Shown one piece after another: positions 34,672 to 43,610 of a DNA stretch of 64,000 nucleotides; position 1 is the first letter of the stretch, and each line of letters opens with the position of its first letter. Origin of the DNA: Kitasatospora terrestris (GTDB taxonomy: Bacteria > Actinomycetota > Actinomycetes > Streptomycetales > Streptomycetaceae); contig NZ_BAABIS010000001.1 of NCBI RefSeq assembly GCF_039542905.1, forward strand, positions 7,812,001 to 7,876,000, written 5' to 3'. The position numbers were made by a program, and so were the translations under genes. The notes beneath the pieces were generated by a model, which was not told the origin of the DNA, made no database searches, and worked only from the letters and a program-made list of their open reading frames with translations.

Positions 34672-37600
34672 ATGTCGCGCCACGTGCTGACGGTGTGCCC
34701 GGAACAGCGGGACGGCCGCTACCGCACGATCGGTGAGGCACTGGCGGAGGCCCGCAGCGGCGCGGTGATCTCGGTCCGGCCCGGCCGGTACGAGGAGAAC
34801 CTGGTGATCAGCAAGCTGGTCACCATCACCGCCGCCGAGGCCCGCGGCACCGTCCGGATCACCGCCCGGCGCGGCTGCGTGGTCCAGGTCACCGCCGAGG
34901 CGGTGCAGTTGACCGGCCTGATCCTGCAGGGCCAGGACGAGGAACTGCCCGCCGTCGACGTGCCGCGCGGCCAGGCCGCCTTCCAGGACTGCGAGGTCGT
35001 CGGCAACTCCTGGACCGCCCTGCTCACCCGCGGCGACGGCTCGCTGGCGATGCGCGGCTGCCGGGTCACCAACCCGGCCGGCGCCGGCCTGGTGGAGACC
35101 TCCACCGGCAACAGCGTCATCGAGGACTGCGTCGTCGAACACCTCGGCAGCTCCGCCGTGGTGATCGGCGAACGGGCCGACCCGCTGCTGCGCAACTGCG
35201 TGCTGCGCGACGCCCGCGGCAACGGCATCTGCGCCAACGGCAACGCCCGCGGCACCTTCGAGGACTGCGAGGTCTCCGTCACCGACAAACCCGGCATCGC
35301 CCTGGAGGAGGACAGCACCACCCGGCTGCTGCGCACCGACGTCCGCGACACCACCATCGGCGTCTACATCAGCTCCACCGCCCGGGTCGTGCTGGAGGAC
35401 TGCACGGTCACCGGCACCTCCGGCCACGGCATCGCGCTCGCCGCCGGCACCGACCCCGAACTGCGCCGCTGCCGCACCGCCCGCACCGCCGGCCACGGCA
35501 TCCACGTCACCGGCCGCTCCCGCGGCACCTTCGAGGACTGCGAGGTCGCCGCCGCCCAGGGCACCGGCGTCTGGATCGGCGAATCCTCCGGCCCCACGCT
35601 GCTGCGCACCGTGGTCCGGGACTGCGGCGGCGACGGCCTGGAGCTGACCGGCGACAGCGCCGCCGACCTGGACCGGCTGGAGGTCCGTGACACCGCCGGC
35701 ACCGGCGTGCTGATCACCGAGGGCGCCAACCCGCGGCTGCGCCGCGCCGCCGTGCACCACGCCAAGGGCGACGGGGTGGCCGTCCTGCGGGACGGGCGCG
35801 GCCAGTTGGACAAGTGCGAGGTACTGGACGCCGGCCGCTCCGGCATCCGGATCGCCGACGGCGCCGACACCCGGATCGGCGACACCGCGGTGCGCGACGC
35901 GGCCGGCTCCGGCGTGCTGGTCGGCCGGGTCGGCACCGCACACCTGCGGGACTGCGAGATCACCGGCTCCGGCGAGGACGGCATCACCGCCGAGGACGAC
36001 TCCGACCTGAACTGCACCCGGGTCCGCGCCGTCGGCAACCGCCGCCACGGCCTCCGGCTCGGCACCGGCGCCCGCGCCGTCCTGGTCAGGGTCGCCGCCG
36101 CCGAGAACACCGGCGACGGCGTCCGCACGGACTCCGTCGAGGCCGTCCGGCTCACCGCCTGCACGTTCTCCCGCAACAAGGGCTCCGGCCTGCGACAGAC
36201 CGTCCCCAGCGAGCGGCTCGCCGTGGAGGAGCTGCTCAGCGAGGAGAACGGCCTGCCCGACGCGCACGGCACCGCCGCCGCCACCCAGTCGTCCGTCCCG
36301 GCCGCCCCCGAGGCCGGGACGGATCCCGCCACCGGCGACCCGACCGCCGCCGCCGACGGGCCGGCCGCGCCCGCCCCGCCCGCCGCCCCGCCCGGCCCGC
36401 TGGAGGTGCTGGAGTCGCTGGTCGGCCTGGCCGAGGTCAAGGAGCAGGTCGCCACCCTGGTCAACCTCAACAAGCTGGCCCGGCGCCGCGAACTCGCCGG
36501 CATGCCCGCCCTGCCGATGAGCCGGCACCTGGTCTTCGCGGGCCCGCCCGGCACCGGCAAGACCACCGTCGCCCGGCTCTACGGCAGCATCCTGGCCGAA
36601 CTCGGCGTGCTGGCCGGCGGCCAGCTGGTCGAGACCGCCCGCGCCGACCTGGTCGCCTCCGTCATCGGCGGCACCGCCCTGAAGACCACCGAGGTGTTCC
36701 GCTCCGCGCTCGGCGGCGTCCTGTTCGTCGACGAGGCGTACACCCTCTCGGCCGGCTCCGGCGGCAGCGGCCCCGACTTCGGCCGGGAGGCGATCGACAC
36801 CCTGGTCAAGCTGATGGAGGACCACCGCGAGGAGATCGTCGTCATCGTGGCCGGCTACTCCACCGAGATGACCGACTTCCTGGCCTCCAACCCCGGCCTC
36901 GCCTCCCGGTTCAGCCGCACCGTCGAGTTCGCCAACTACTCCGACGAGGAACTCGTCACCATCGTCGAACGCGCCGCCGCGAACCACGGCTACACCCTCG
37001 CCGACGGCACCCGGGATGCCCTGCGCACCCTGTTCGAACGGCTCCCCAAGGGCGAGGACTTCGGCAACGGCCGGGCCGCCCGCAAGGTCTTCGAGGAGAT
37101 GGTGGACCGGCAGGCCACCCGCCTCGCCACCCGCCCCGAGATCTCCGACGAGGACCTGGCCCGGCTGCTCGCCGAGGACGTCACCCCCGCCGGACCCGAC
37201 CCCGCCGCCCGCAAGGACGGCACCGAGCTGCTCGCCGAACTCCGCGCCATGGTCGGCCTCCCCGCCGCCAAGGAGCAGGTCGAGGACCTGGTCGACCTGC
37301 TCCGGCAGAACCGCCGCCGCGAGGAGGCCGGCCTGCCCACCGCCCGGATCGGCCACCACCTGGTCTTCGCCGGCCCGCCCGGCACCGGCAAGACCACCGT
37401 CGCCCGGCTCTACGGCCAACTCCTCGCCGAACTCGGCGTACTGCCCACCGGCCAGCTGGTCGAGACCGCCCGCGCCGACCTGGTCGGCCGCTACATCGGC
37501 CACACCGCCCAGCTCACCAAGGAGGCCTTCGACCGGGCCCGCGGCGGCGTCCTGTTCATCGACGAGGCGTACACCCTCACCCCGCGCAACGGCGGCGGCA

Positions 37601-38040
37601 ACGACTTCGGCCAGGAAGCCGTCGACACCCTGATGAAACTGATGGAGGACCACCGCGACGAGGTCGTGGTCATCGTCGCCGGATACGAGGACGAGATGCA
37701 GCACTTCCTCGCCTCCAACCCCGGCCTCGCCTCCCGCTTCTCCCGGCAGATCGAGTTCGGCCACTACACCGACGAGGAACTCGTCACCATCGTCGGCCGC
37801 CACGCCGAGCAGGCCGGGTACACCTGCGCCCCCGAGACCGTCGCCGCCCTCGCCCGGCACTTCGCCGCCGTCCCCCGAGACCGCACCTTCGGCAACGGCC
37901 GCTACGCCCGCCAGACCCTCGAAGGCATGATCACCTGCCAGGCCCGCCGCCTCGGCCGCCTCGACTTCGCCGACGTCTCCGAACTCAGCCTCCTCCTCCC
38001 GCAGGACATCGCCGACACCCGCCCCCGCAACCCCGCATAG
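34672..38040 (+). CDS. Parallel beta-helix protein fused to tandem CbxX/EccA-like AAA+ ATPases
   Basis: This 1,122-residue protein starts at ATG 34672 after an AGAGGAGA site. Residues 1-530 are a right-handed beta-helix: ~22-residue coils with repeated G-hydrophobic patterns and recurring GTFEDCEV. A Pro/Ala linker follows, then two AAA+ modules of the CbxX/CfqX (SpoVK-like) family. Both have P-loop GPPGTGKTTVARLYG (near residues 624 and 901), Walker B LF(V/I)DEAYTL and SRFSR sensor motifs. The same AAA+ family forms the C-terminal half of T7SS EccA. Here the EccA helical N-domain is replaced by a beta-helix and the ATPase is doubled. It probably remodels an unknown partner bound by the beta-helix. 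No signal peptide is seen. Confidence 0.9.
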   Translation: MSRHVLTVCPEQRDGRYRTIGEALAEARSGAVISVRPGRYEENLVISKLVTITAAEARGTVRITARRGCVVQVTAEAVQLTGLILQGQDEELPAVDVPRGQAAFQDCEVVGNSWTALLTRGDGSLAMRGCRVTNPAGAGLVETSTGNSVIEDCVVEHLGSSAVVIGERADPLLRNCVLRDARGNGICANGNARGTFEDCEVSVTDKPGIALEEDSTTRLLRTDVRDTTIGVYISSTARVVLEDCTVTGTSGHGIALAAGTDPELRRCRTARTAGHGIHVTGRSRGTFEDCEVAAAQGTGVWIGESSGPTLLRTVVRDCGGDGLELTGDSAADLDRLEVRDTAGTGVLITEGANPRLRRAAVHHAKGDGVAVLRDGRGQLDKCEVLDAGRSGIRIADGADTRIGDTAVRDAAGSGVLVGRVGTAHLRDCEITGSGEDGITAEDDSDLNCTRVRAVGNRRHGLRLGTGARAVLVRVAAAENTGDGVRTDSVEAVRLTACTFSRNKGSGLRQTVPSERLAVEELLSEENGLPDAHGTAAATQSSVPAAPEAGTDPATGDPTAAADGPAAPAPPAAPPGPLEVLESLVGLAEVKEQVATLVNLNKLARRRELAGMPALPMSRHLVFAGPPGTGKTTVARLYGSILAELGVLAGGQLVETARADLVASVIGGTALKTTEVFRSALGGVLFVDEAYTLSAGSGGSGPDFGREAIDTLVKLMEDHREEIVVIVAGYSTEMTDFLASNPGLASRFSRTVEFANYSDEELVTIVERAAANHGYTLADGTRDALRTLFERLPKGEDFGNGRAARKVFEEMVDRQATRLATRPEISDEDLARLLAEDVTPAGPDPAARKDGTELLAELRAMVGLPAAKEQVEDLVDLLRQNRRREEAGLPTARIGHHLVFAGPPGTGKTTVARLYGQLLAELGVLPTGQLVETARADLVGRYIGHTAQLTKEAFDRARGGVLFIDEAYTLTPRNGGGNDFGQEAVDTLMKLMEDHRDEVVVIVAGYEDEMQHFLASNPGLASRFSRQIEFGHYTDEELVTIVGRHAEQAGYTCAPETVAALARHFAAVPRDRTFGNGRYARQTLEGMITCQARRLGRLDFADVSELSLLLPQDIADTRPRNPA

Positions 38041-38055
38041 GCCTGTCCGGCCCCG

Positions 38056-38088
38056 CGTTGGCGCGACGTTGGCGCGACGTTGGGGCGG
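38056..38088 (+). promoter_or_regulatory. Three 11-bp direct repeats upstream of sigma factor gene
   Basis: CGTTGGCGCGA occurs at 38056-38066 and 38067-38077, followed by a 7-of-11 match at 38078-38088. The 11-bp period is one helix turn. It lies between the AAA+ stop codon and the sigma factor start, a good place for an operator or promoter element. Confidence 0.45.
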
Positions 38089-38121
38089 CCCGCGACGGTG
38101 GGCGGCGGAAGACGGTGGGCC

Positions 38122-38838
38122 ATGCAGGCGGCTGGCCCGATGCAGACGATTGTTGTGAAGGGCTCTACCGCTGTGGCCATCGACGTTACCGCTTGCTTGA
38201 AGGACACCCTCCCCGCCACCGGGACGACCGGCGGTGCGACCGCCGCACGACCGGACACCACCCCGGGGACCGCACCGACCGCGGACGCCCCCGGCACCGC
38301 CAGGGCGCCGCGACGCCCCACCCTCGACCAGCAGACCCTGGCCGAGCTGTACCGCCTGCACGGCGGCTACCTGCTCCGCGCCATGCTCCGCGCCACCAGC
38401 GGCGACCGGGGCAAGGCCGAGGACATCGTCCAGGAGACCCTGCTGCGCGCCTGGCAGAACCCGGACGCGATCCGCCGCGGACCCGAGCACAGCCGCCCGT
38501 GGCTGTTCACGGTGGCCCGCCGGATCGCCATCGACCACTTCCGGATGCAGTCCGCCCGCCCGCAGGAGGTCGCGGGGGAGACCCCCGAGGGCCACGCCGG
38601 CGCCCACGACCCCTACGACGAGCTGGTGGACGCCCGCGACATGGCCGTCGCCCTCGCCGAACTCCCGCCCCACCACCGCGACGTCCTGGTCGAACTCCAC
38701 ATGAAGGGCCGCTCGATGGCCGAGGCCGCCGCCGTCCTCGGCGTCCCCGTCGGCACCGTCAAGTCCCGCAGCTTCTACGCCGTCCGGGCCCTGCGCCCCA
38801 TCCTGGAGGCCCGCGGTCTCGCCTCCGCCGACCACTGA
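38122..38838 (+). CDS. ECF-type RNA polymerase sigma factor
   Basis: This 238-residue protein is given the ATG at 38122 as start. ATG 38140 and GTG 38173 (GAAGGG upstream) are alternatives, since the first ~60 residues are a Thr/Ala/Pro-rich extension. Sigma-70 region 2 is seen in LYRLHGGYLLRAMLR, AEDIVQETLLRAWQNP and SRPWLFTVARRIAIDHFR. Region 4 is seen in ELPPHHRDVLVELHMKGRSM followed by VPVGTVKSRSFYAVRAL. No anti-sigma gene follows within the window; the next gene is a GMC oxidoreductase. It lies 81 bp after the AAA+ gene and may be read from it or from its own promoter at the 11-bp repeats. Confidence 0.88.
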   Translation: MQAAGPMQTIVVKGSTAVAIDVTACLKDTLPATGTTGGATAARPDTTPGTAPTADAPGTARAPRRPTLDQQTLAELYRLHGGYLLRAMLRATSGDRGKAEDIVQETLLRAWQNPDAIRRGPEHSRPWLFTVARRIAIDHFRMQSARPQEVAGETPEGHAGAHDPYDELVDARDMAVALAELPPHHRDVLVELHMKGRSMAEAAAVLGVPVGTVKSRSFYAVRALRPILEARGLASADH

Positions 38839-38880
38839 CACCCCGGTGCAGGCAGGCAGCTGAGAGGCGCCACCCGAACC

Positions 38881-38918
38881 ACCGGACCGCGGGCGTTGTG
38901 GGGCGCCCGCGGTCCGGT
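38881..38918. terminator. Hairpin after sigma factor gene, copy 1 of a dispersed element
   Basis: Perfect 15-bp arms at 38881-38895 and 38904-38918 enclose an 8-base loop, TTGTGGGG. A close relative occurs at 48944-48981. Confidence 0.7.
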
Positions 38919-39015
38919 CGCCTTCGGAGGGCCGCCCGCGGTGACCGGTGGCGAGCCGCTCCCGCCGGCTGGCCCCGGGCGGGCCGCGGGCAGAGCCTGG
39001 TACGGGAGGCGCGCG

Positions 39016-40554
39016 ATGGGCACTTCGTACGACGTGGTGATCGTCGGGGGCGGCAGCGCGGGCTGTGTGCTCGCCGCCCGGCTGAGCGAGGACCCGGCGC
39101 GGCGGGTGCTGCTCGTCGAGGCGGGGCCGGACTACGGGCCCGGGAGTCTCCCGGCCGATCTCGTGGAGGGCACGCAGGGGCCGGCGGCCTCGCACGACTG
39201 GGGCCTGCGCGGCGTGGGTGTCCGCGGCGCACCGGCCCTGGAGCTGCCGCGCGGCCGGGTGATCGGCGGCTCGTCGGCGGTCAACGCGACCTTCGCGCTG
39301 CGCGGACACCCGGCGGACTACGACGGGTGGGCCGCGGCCGGCGCGCGGGGCTGGGCGTTCGCGGACGTCCTGCCCTCCTTCGTCCGCCTCGAACGCGACC
39401 TCGACTTCGGTGCCGCCGACCACCACGGCAGCGACGGGCCGCTGCCGATCCGCCGGTACGCGGGCGCCGAGCGGTCCGCCGTCGCGGACGCGGCCGAGGC
39501 GGCGATGACCTCGCTCGGTCTCCCGCCGATCGCCGACCACAACGCGCCCGGCGCGGTCGGGGTGGCGCCGCTGCCGGTGAACGCGGTGGACGGCCGGCGG
39601 ATCAGCACCTCCTCCGCCTACCTCGACCCCTGCCGGTCGCGCGCCAACCTCGACGTCCTCGCCGACACGCTCGTGCGGGAGGTCGTCGTCCGCCGCGGCC
39701 GGGTCGAAGGCGTACGGCTGGACGCCACCGGGGAGGTCGTTCCGGCCGGCGAGGCGGTCGTCGCGGCGGGTGCCTACCTGTCGCCGGGGCTGCTGCTGCG
39801 GTCCGGGATCGGTCCGGCGGCGGAGGTGGCGGCGCTCGGCCGGCCGGTCGCGGTGGACCTGCCAGGGGTGGGGGCCGGCCTCGTCGACCACCCCGCGGTC
39901 GCGATCGACTTCCCGTTCGTCGGCCCGGTCGGCCGCCACGCCCGGTTCCAGCTGGTCGGCACCTGTCACAGCGGGTCGGCCTCCGGGCCGCCGGACCTGC
40001 AACTGGTCGCGGTCGGCCCCTATCCGCTCGGCGCGGGCGCCCACGGGTGCTCGGTCTTCGCCGCGCTGCTGAAGCCGGCCTCACGCGGCCGCGTCCTGGT
40101 GCGCTCCGCCGACGCGGGCGCACCGCCCGACATCGACCTCGGCTACTTCGACCACGGCGGCGACCTGCCCCGACTGATCGACGGACTCCGACTGGCCGAG
40201 GCCGTCACCCGCACTCCGGCGTGGCAGGCGATCACCGCCGCCCCGGCGGCCGGTCTCCCCGCGGGGCTGCCCGACGACGAGACGGAGATCCGGGCCTGGG
40301 TACGGGCCCACACCTGGACCTACCACCACCCGGTCGGCTCGTGCGCGATGGGCACCGACCCCGCGGCGGGCGCCGTGGTCGACCCCGGGGCCCACGTCTT
40401 CGGCGTGCAGGGCCTGTCGGTGGTGGACGCGTCGATCATGCCCGGCATCCCGTCGGCCAACACCAACCTGCCGACCGTCATGGTCGCCGAACACCTGGCC
40501 GCCCGGTGGGACCGGAAGCAGCCGGACGGCGCCCCGCCCCGGAGTCCGGCGTGA
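39016..40554 (+). CDS. GMC family FAD oxidoreductase
   Basis: This 512-residue protein starts at ATG 39016 with GGGAGG six bases upstream. The N-terminal Rossmann motif is VVIVGGGSAGCVLAARL (residues 6-22) with the acidic strand end VEAGPD. The GMC signature region LPRGRVIGGSSAVNA follows, and the C-terminal active-site block HHPVGSCAMG then ANTNLPTVM completes the fold. GMC enzymes oxidise alcohols such as choline, glucose or aromatic alcohols; the substrate cannot be told. Its last 77 bases overlap the 3' end of a convergent hydrolase gene. Confidence 0.93.
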   Translation: MGTSYDVVIVGGGSAGCVLAARLSEDPARRVLLVEAGPDYGPGSLPADLVEGTQGPAASHDWGLRGVGVRGAPALELPRGRVIGGSSAVNATFALRGHPADYDGWAAAGARGWAFADVLPSFVRLERDLDFGAADHHGSDGPLPIRRYAGAERSAVADAAEAAMTSLGLPPIADHNAPGAVGVAPLPVNAVDGRRISTSSAYLDPCRSRANLDVLADTLVREVVVRRGRVEGVRLDATGEVVPAGEAVVAAGAYLSPGLLLRSGIGPAAEVAALGRPVAVDLPGVGAGLVDHPAVAIDFPFVGPVGRHARFQLVGTCHSGSASGPPDLQLVAVGPYPLGAGAHGCSVFAALLKPASRGRVLVRSADAGAPPDIDLGYFDHGGDLPRLIDGLRLAEAVTRTPAWQAITAAPAAGLPAGLPDDETEIRAWVRAHTWTYHHPVGSCAMGTDPAAGAVVDPGAHVFGVQGLSVVDASIMPGIPSANTNLPTVMVAEHLAARWDRKQPDGAPPRSPA

Positions 40555-41266
40555 GGTGGCCCGCGGTGGCCAGCCCGTGGAGGAGCTCGACGGTGGCCTC
40601 CTCGTGCGAGGCGAAGACCCCGTGGTCGCTGGGCCAGGTGAGCGCGCGGGTCGCGCGGGCGGCGAACCGTCGTTGCAGGTCCGGGTGCATGACGCGGTCC
40701 TCGGAGCAGACCACGTACGTGCTGGGCCGCCGGTGCCAGGCGGCGCGGGTCGTCGGCTGATGGCCGGGGGCCATCGCCTGGGGGACGAGCCCGGCGGTGT
40801 GGCGGGCCCGTTCCTCCTCGCCGAGTTGCGCGTGGAACAGCTGCCCGGCGGCATCCGGGTCGATCGTCGTGGTCCCGGCGGGACCGCCGATCATGCTGGT
40901 CGCCAGGTCGGTGGGCGGCGCCCCGGCGAGCAGACCGAGGGCGGTCTCGCCGAGGTCGGGCATCATCGCGGCGAGGTACACGAGATGGCCGACCGTCCGC
41001 GGCGGAAGGCCGGTGATGACGGCGCCGCCGTACGAGTGGCCGCACACGACGGCTGGGCCGCCCCCGGGCAGCCGGTCCAGGGCCGTCCCGGCCGCGGAGA
41101 TGTCCGCGGCCAGCGACCCGCGGTGCAGCTCGGCGACGGCCACGGCGACACCGCGGGCCCGCAGCCCGGCCGCGACGCCGTCCCAGGCGCGGCCGGTGTG
41201 CCACGCGCCGTGCACCAGCAGCACCCCTCGGGGCGCGGAGGAGGGGGTTGGGGAGGGAGGGATCAT
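40478..41266 (-). CDS. Alpha/beta hydrolase (salicylate esterase/MKS1-like)
   Basis: This 262-residue protein starts at ATG 41266 with GAGAGG upstream. LLVHGAWHTGRAW supplies the oxyanion HG; the nucleophile elbow is CGHSYGG; the acid is in CSEDRVMHP and the His is in SDHGVFASHEEA. The fold and spacing match the small plant-type esterase/hydroxynitrile lyase-like branch that is common in actinobacteria. The C terminus extends through bases shared with the GMC gene on the other strand, giving an Arg/Pro/Gly-rich tail that may be dispensable. The substrate is unknown. Confidence 0.88.
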   Translation of the reverse strand: MIPPSPTPSSAPRGVLLVHGAWHTGRAWDGVAAGLRARGVAVAVAELHRGSLAADISAAGTALDRLPGGGPAVVCGHSYGGAVITGLPPRTVGHLVYLAAMMPDLGETALGLLAGAPPTDLATSMIGGPAGTTTIDPDAAGQLFHAQLGEEERARHTAGLVPQAMAPGHQPTTRAAWHRRPSTYVVCSEDRVMHPDLQRRFAARATRALTWPSDHGVFASHEEATVELLHGLATAGHLTPDSGAGRRPAASGPTGRPGVRRP

Positions 41267-41367
41267 GACCGGGCCTCTCGGTGCTCGTACCGTTTGCGGA
41301 TAAGAGTCACCAGCCGGGCAGAGGATTCGGCTTCCGCCCCGGGAACCCCGCGCCCCCGGGTCCGGCG

Positions 41368-41952
41368 CTACTTGCTGACGGCGAAACGCATCAGGTCCTT
41401 CTCGTCGCCCTGCTTGATCTTCCCCGTCTCGTTGATCACCTGGAGCTTCCAACCCGTGCCCACCCGTACCGCCTTGGCGACGGCGCAGCCGTTGTCGTCG
41501 GTGAGCATGCTGGGCCAGATGTCGGCGACCTGCTGGCTGCTGCCGCCCGTGGCGTCGTACACCTTGAAGCTGATGTTGCGGGCGTTCTGGAACGCGCTGC
41601 GCTTCTTGTAGGCGGCCGCGATGAACACGATGGACGTGATGTGGGCGGGGATCTGGGCGAGCGTCACGGTGACGGTCTCGTCGTCGCCGTCCCCGTGCCC
41701 GGTCTGGTTGTCGCCGCTGTGGACCAGCGAGCCGTTGCCCATGGGGTCCAGGGAGTCCAGCCCGGCCAGGCGCACGGGCTCGCTGCCGTGCATGGCGACG
41801 GCGATCAGGTCGAGGTCGGTGCCGGTCTTCTGCCGGAGTTTGCCCAGCAGCCCGCCGCTGCTCCCCGCGGTCGGGTCCCAGGACACTCCGATGGACAGGT
41901 GGGTCACCCCGTCCAGATCGGCCGGGCCGTCGTCCTTCGTCAGCGTGATCAT
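41368..41952 (-). CDS. TerD family protein
   Basis: This 194-residue protein starts at ATG 41952 with GAGAGGA upstream. It is the usual TerD length and pattern: an N-terminal ITLTKDDG, SIGVSWDP, then DLDLIAVAMH, LVHSGDNQTGHGDGDDE with acidic calcium-binding residues, and VFIAAAYKKRSAFQNARN. TerD proteins bind calcium and occur in stress and tellurite-resistance modules; streptomycetes carry many paralogues linked to development. No other ter gene is next to it. It lies 101 bp upstream of the start of the hydrolase gene on the same strand. Confidence 0.92.
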   Translation of the reverse strand: MITLTKDDGPADLDGVTHLSIGVSWDPTAGSSGGLLGKLRQKTGTDLDLIAVAMHGSEPVRLAGLDSLDPMGNGSLVHSGDNQTGHGDGDDETVTVTLAQIPAHITSIVFIAAAYKKRSAFQNARNISFKVYDATGGSSQQVADIWPSMLTDDNGCAVAKAVRVGTGWKLQVINETGKIKQGDEKDLMRFAVSK

Positions 41953-42104
41953 GCGTGGTCCTCTCGGTGGTGGGGCTTCCGCGGATGCGGATCTGCCCGG
42001 TTGCCCGCCCCCGGCCGGGAGGACGGCAGTCGGGCGGTCGTGCGTCAGCTCGGCGTGTGTCGGCGTCCCCATGTCAGACGATCTTGTCGGGCGGTAGGTT
42101 CCTG

Positions 42105-42490
42105 CCCGGCGGGTCACCTCCCGCGTCGACGGGTGGCGGAGGGGGGACGCGCGCTCGTCCTTGTCGGGGGCGTCTTCGGCCACGCGAGCCGCAAGGACGC
42201 CCTGCTGACCGAGCCCGGTGTGATCGACAACGACCGGGTGCCGCATCTCGGCGTCGCGCCGTACCGGCCGACCGGGGCGGAGGTCCGTACCGCGTCGGCG
42301 GCGCCGGCAGCGGTCCCGTCGCGGGGTGTTCCGCTGTTCGCGCGGGTGGATCCGGTGCTGGACGACCTCGGCGGGCCGACGGTCCTGGAGCTGGAACTCG
42401 TCGAGCCGAACCTGTTCCTGGTTCCTGGGGACCGACGCGGAGGCAGTGGGACGCTTCGCCGACGCGGTGGCGACGCGGGCCCGAAGGCGG
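42105..42490 (+). pseudogene. Decayed C-terminal fragment of an ATP-grasp protein
   Basis: No intact frame exists, but translated pieces in two or three frames join into a recognisable ATP-grasp C terminus: SRVD, then GGRALVLVGGVFGHASRKDALL, PYRPTGAEV, FARVDPVLDDLGGP and ELELVEPNLFL. After a shift near 42430 it continues as DAEAVGRFADAVATRARR. Another shift lies near 42133. The N-terminal two thirds are missing. The ARVD and ELE-EP-LFL motifs are the metal-binding residues of RimK/MvdD-like ATP-grasp ligases. It fills most of the gap between the TerD and surface-protein genes. Confidence 0.65.
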
Positions 42491-42602
42491 CGCCGACTCG
42501 CGGGGCGGGGGTGGCGGCCGGCGGCGGCGTACGCGCGCACGACCGAGGGGCGGCCCGGGAGGGCCGCCCCTCGGTGCGGATCGTCGAGGTCCTGCCGGGG
42601 TA

Positions 42603-43610
42603 CTAGGCCCGCCGCGAGCGGCGGAGCCGGACCAGCACGCCGCCCGTCCCGAGCAGGGCCGCCGCGCCGAGCAGCAGCGGCAGCTCGTCCGTACCGGTGC
42701 GGGCCAGCTCGCCCTTGGCCGCCTGGGCGGACGCCAGGGAGTCGGACGAGTGGCCGCCCGACGGCCGCGAGTAGTCGGCGTCGGACTTGCCGTGGGAGCC
42801 CTCGTGGCCCCCGGCGTGCTCGCCCTTGCCGCCGGCGTGGCCACCCTTGCCGCCGGCGTGCTCGCCCTTGTGGTGGTGGGCCGAGACCACGTTGGAGACG
42901 TGGACCTGGCCGCCGTTGCTGTTGTGGTTGCTGTTGTGGAGGCTCTGGTGGTTCTCGAGCTTGTTCTCCACCTTGTTCTCGATCTTGTTCTCGACCACGA
43001 CCGTGACCACGACGTTCTGGTTCTGGCCCTGGGCCTGCCCCTGGTTCTGGTCCTGACCCTGGGCCTGCCCCTGGTTCTGCTCCTGCCCCTGGCCCTGGTT
43101 CTGTCCTTGGTTCTGCCCCTGGCCCTGGCCCTGGTTCTGCTGGTCGCCGGCCCCCGGCTTGTCGCCGTGCTCGCCGTGGCCGGGCTTGTCGCCGTGGTCC
43201 CCGTGGCCCGGCTTGTCGCCGTGCTCGCCGTGCCCGGGCTTGTCGCCGTGGTCCCCGTGGCCGGGCTTGTCGCCGTGCTCGCCGTGCTCGGAGCCGCCGC
43301 CGAGCGGCTGGGCCGCCTGGGGGGCCGTCTCGGTCGTCGGTGCGCCGACGGTCATCCCCTCGGCGGCCGGTTCGGCGGCCGGCTCGGCCGCGGAGGACGA
43401 CTCGAACCCGGGGAGGTCGAAGGCCTCGCCGGCGACGACCGACTGCGCGAACTCGTCGAACCACTGGTTCTGTTCGGCTCCGGCCGACGCGAAGGTCGAG
43501 GCCGGGGTGAGCTCGGGGAGGGTGTTGGCTTGCGCCGTACCGCCCGTGCCGAGAGCGAGGGCGAATGAACAAAGTCCGGCCGCGACGAGACCGGAGGCAC
43601 GCGTCTGCAT
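42603..43610 (-). CDS. LAxTG-anchored repeat-rich surface protein
   Basis: This 335-residue protein starts at ATG 43610 with AGGAGA upstream. A signal peptide ends near GTAQA-N (residues 1-28). A short acidic/Ala region is followed by five 9-residue repeats G(E/D)HGDKPGH, then QNQGQGQ repeats, an Asn/Val stretch (VVVTVVVENKIENKVENKLENH) and His/Gly/Lys-rich repeats. It ends with LARTG (Leu302), a hydrophobic helix and an Arg tail. LAxTG fits class E sortases. It is probably a His-rich wall protein that may bind metal or form polymers (inference). No sortase gene is in the window. Confidence 0.88.
   Translation of the reverse strand: MQTRASGLVAAGLCSFALALGTGGTAQANTLPELTPASTFASAGAEQNQWFDEFAQSVVAGEAFDLPGFESSSAAEPAAEPAAEGMTVGAPTTETAPQAAQPLGGGSEHGEHGDKPGHGDHGDKPGHGEHGDKPGHGDHGDKPGHGEHGDKPGAGDQQNQGQGQGQNQGQNQGQGQEQNQGQAQGQDQNQGQAQGQNQNVVVTVVVENKIENKVENKLENHQSLHNSNHNSNGGQVHVSNVVSAHHHKGEHAGGKGGHAGGKGEHAGGHEGSHGKSDADYSRPSGGHSSDSLASAQAAKGELARTGTDELPLLLGAAALLGTGGVLVRLRRSRRA
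43150..43286 (-). repeat. 27-bp tandem repeats in surface protein gene
   Basis: About five in-frame units encode G(E/D)HGDKPGH. Units with Glu and Asp alternate, so the higher-order period is 54 bp. Confidence 0.8.

Noticed and set aside
34378..40044. A 1,888-codon antisense frame over the AAA+ and sigma genes
   Set aside because: Repetitive Gly/Val/Asp/Gln composition mirrors the beta-helix and AAA+ codons; there is no ribosome site or motif.
43138..43290. Possible CRISPR-like repeat array
   Set aside because: The repeats are contiguous, in-frame coding units of a surface protein with no unique spacers or cas genes.
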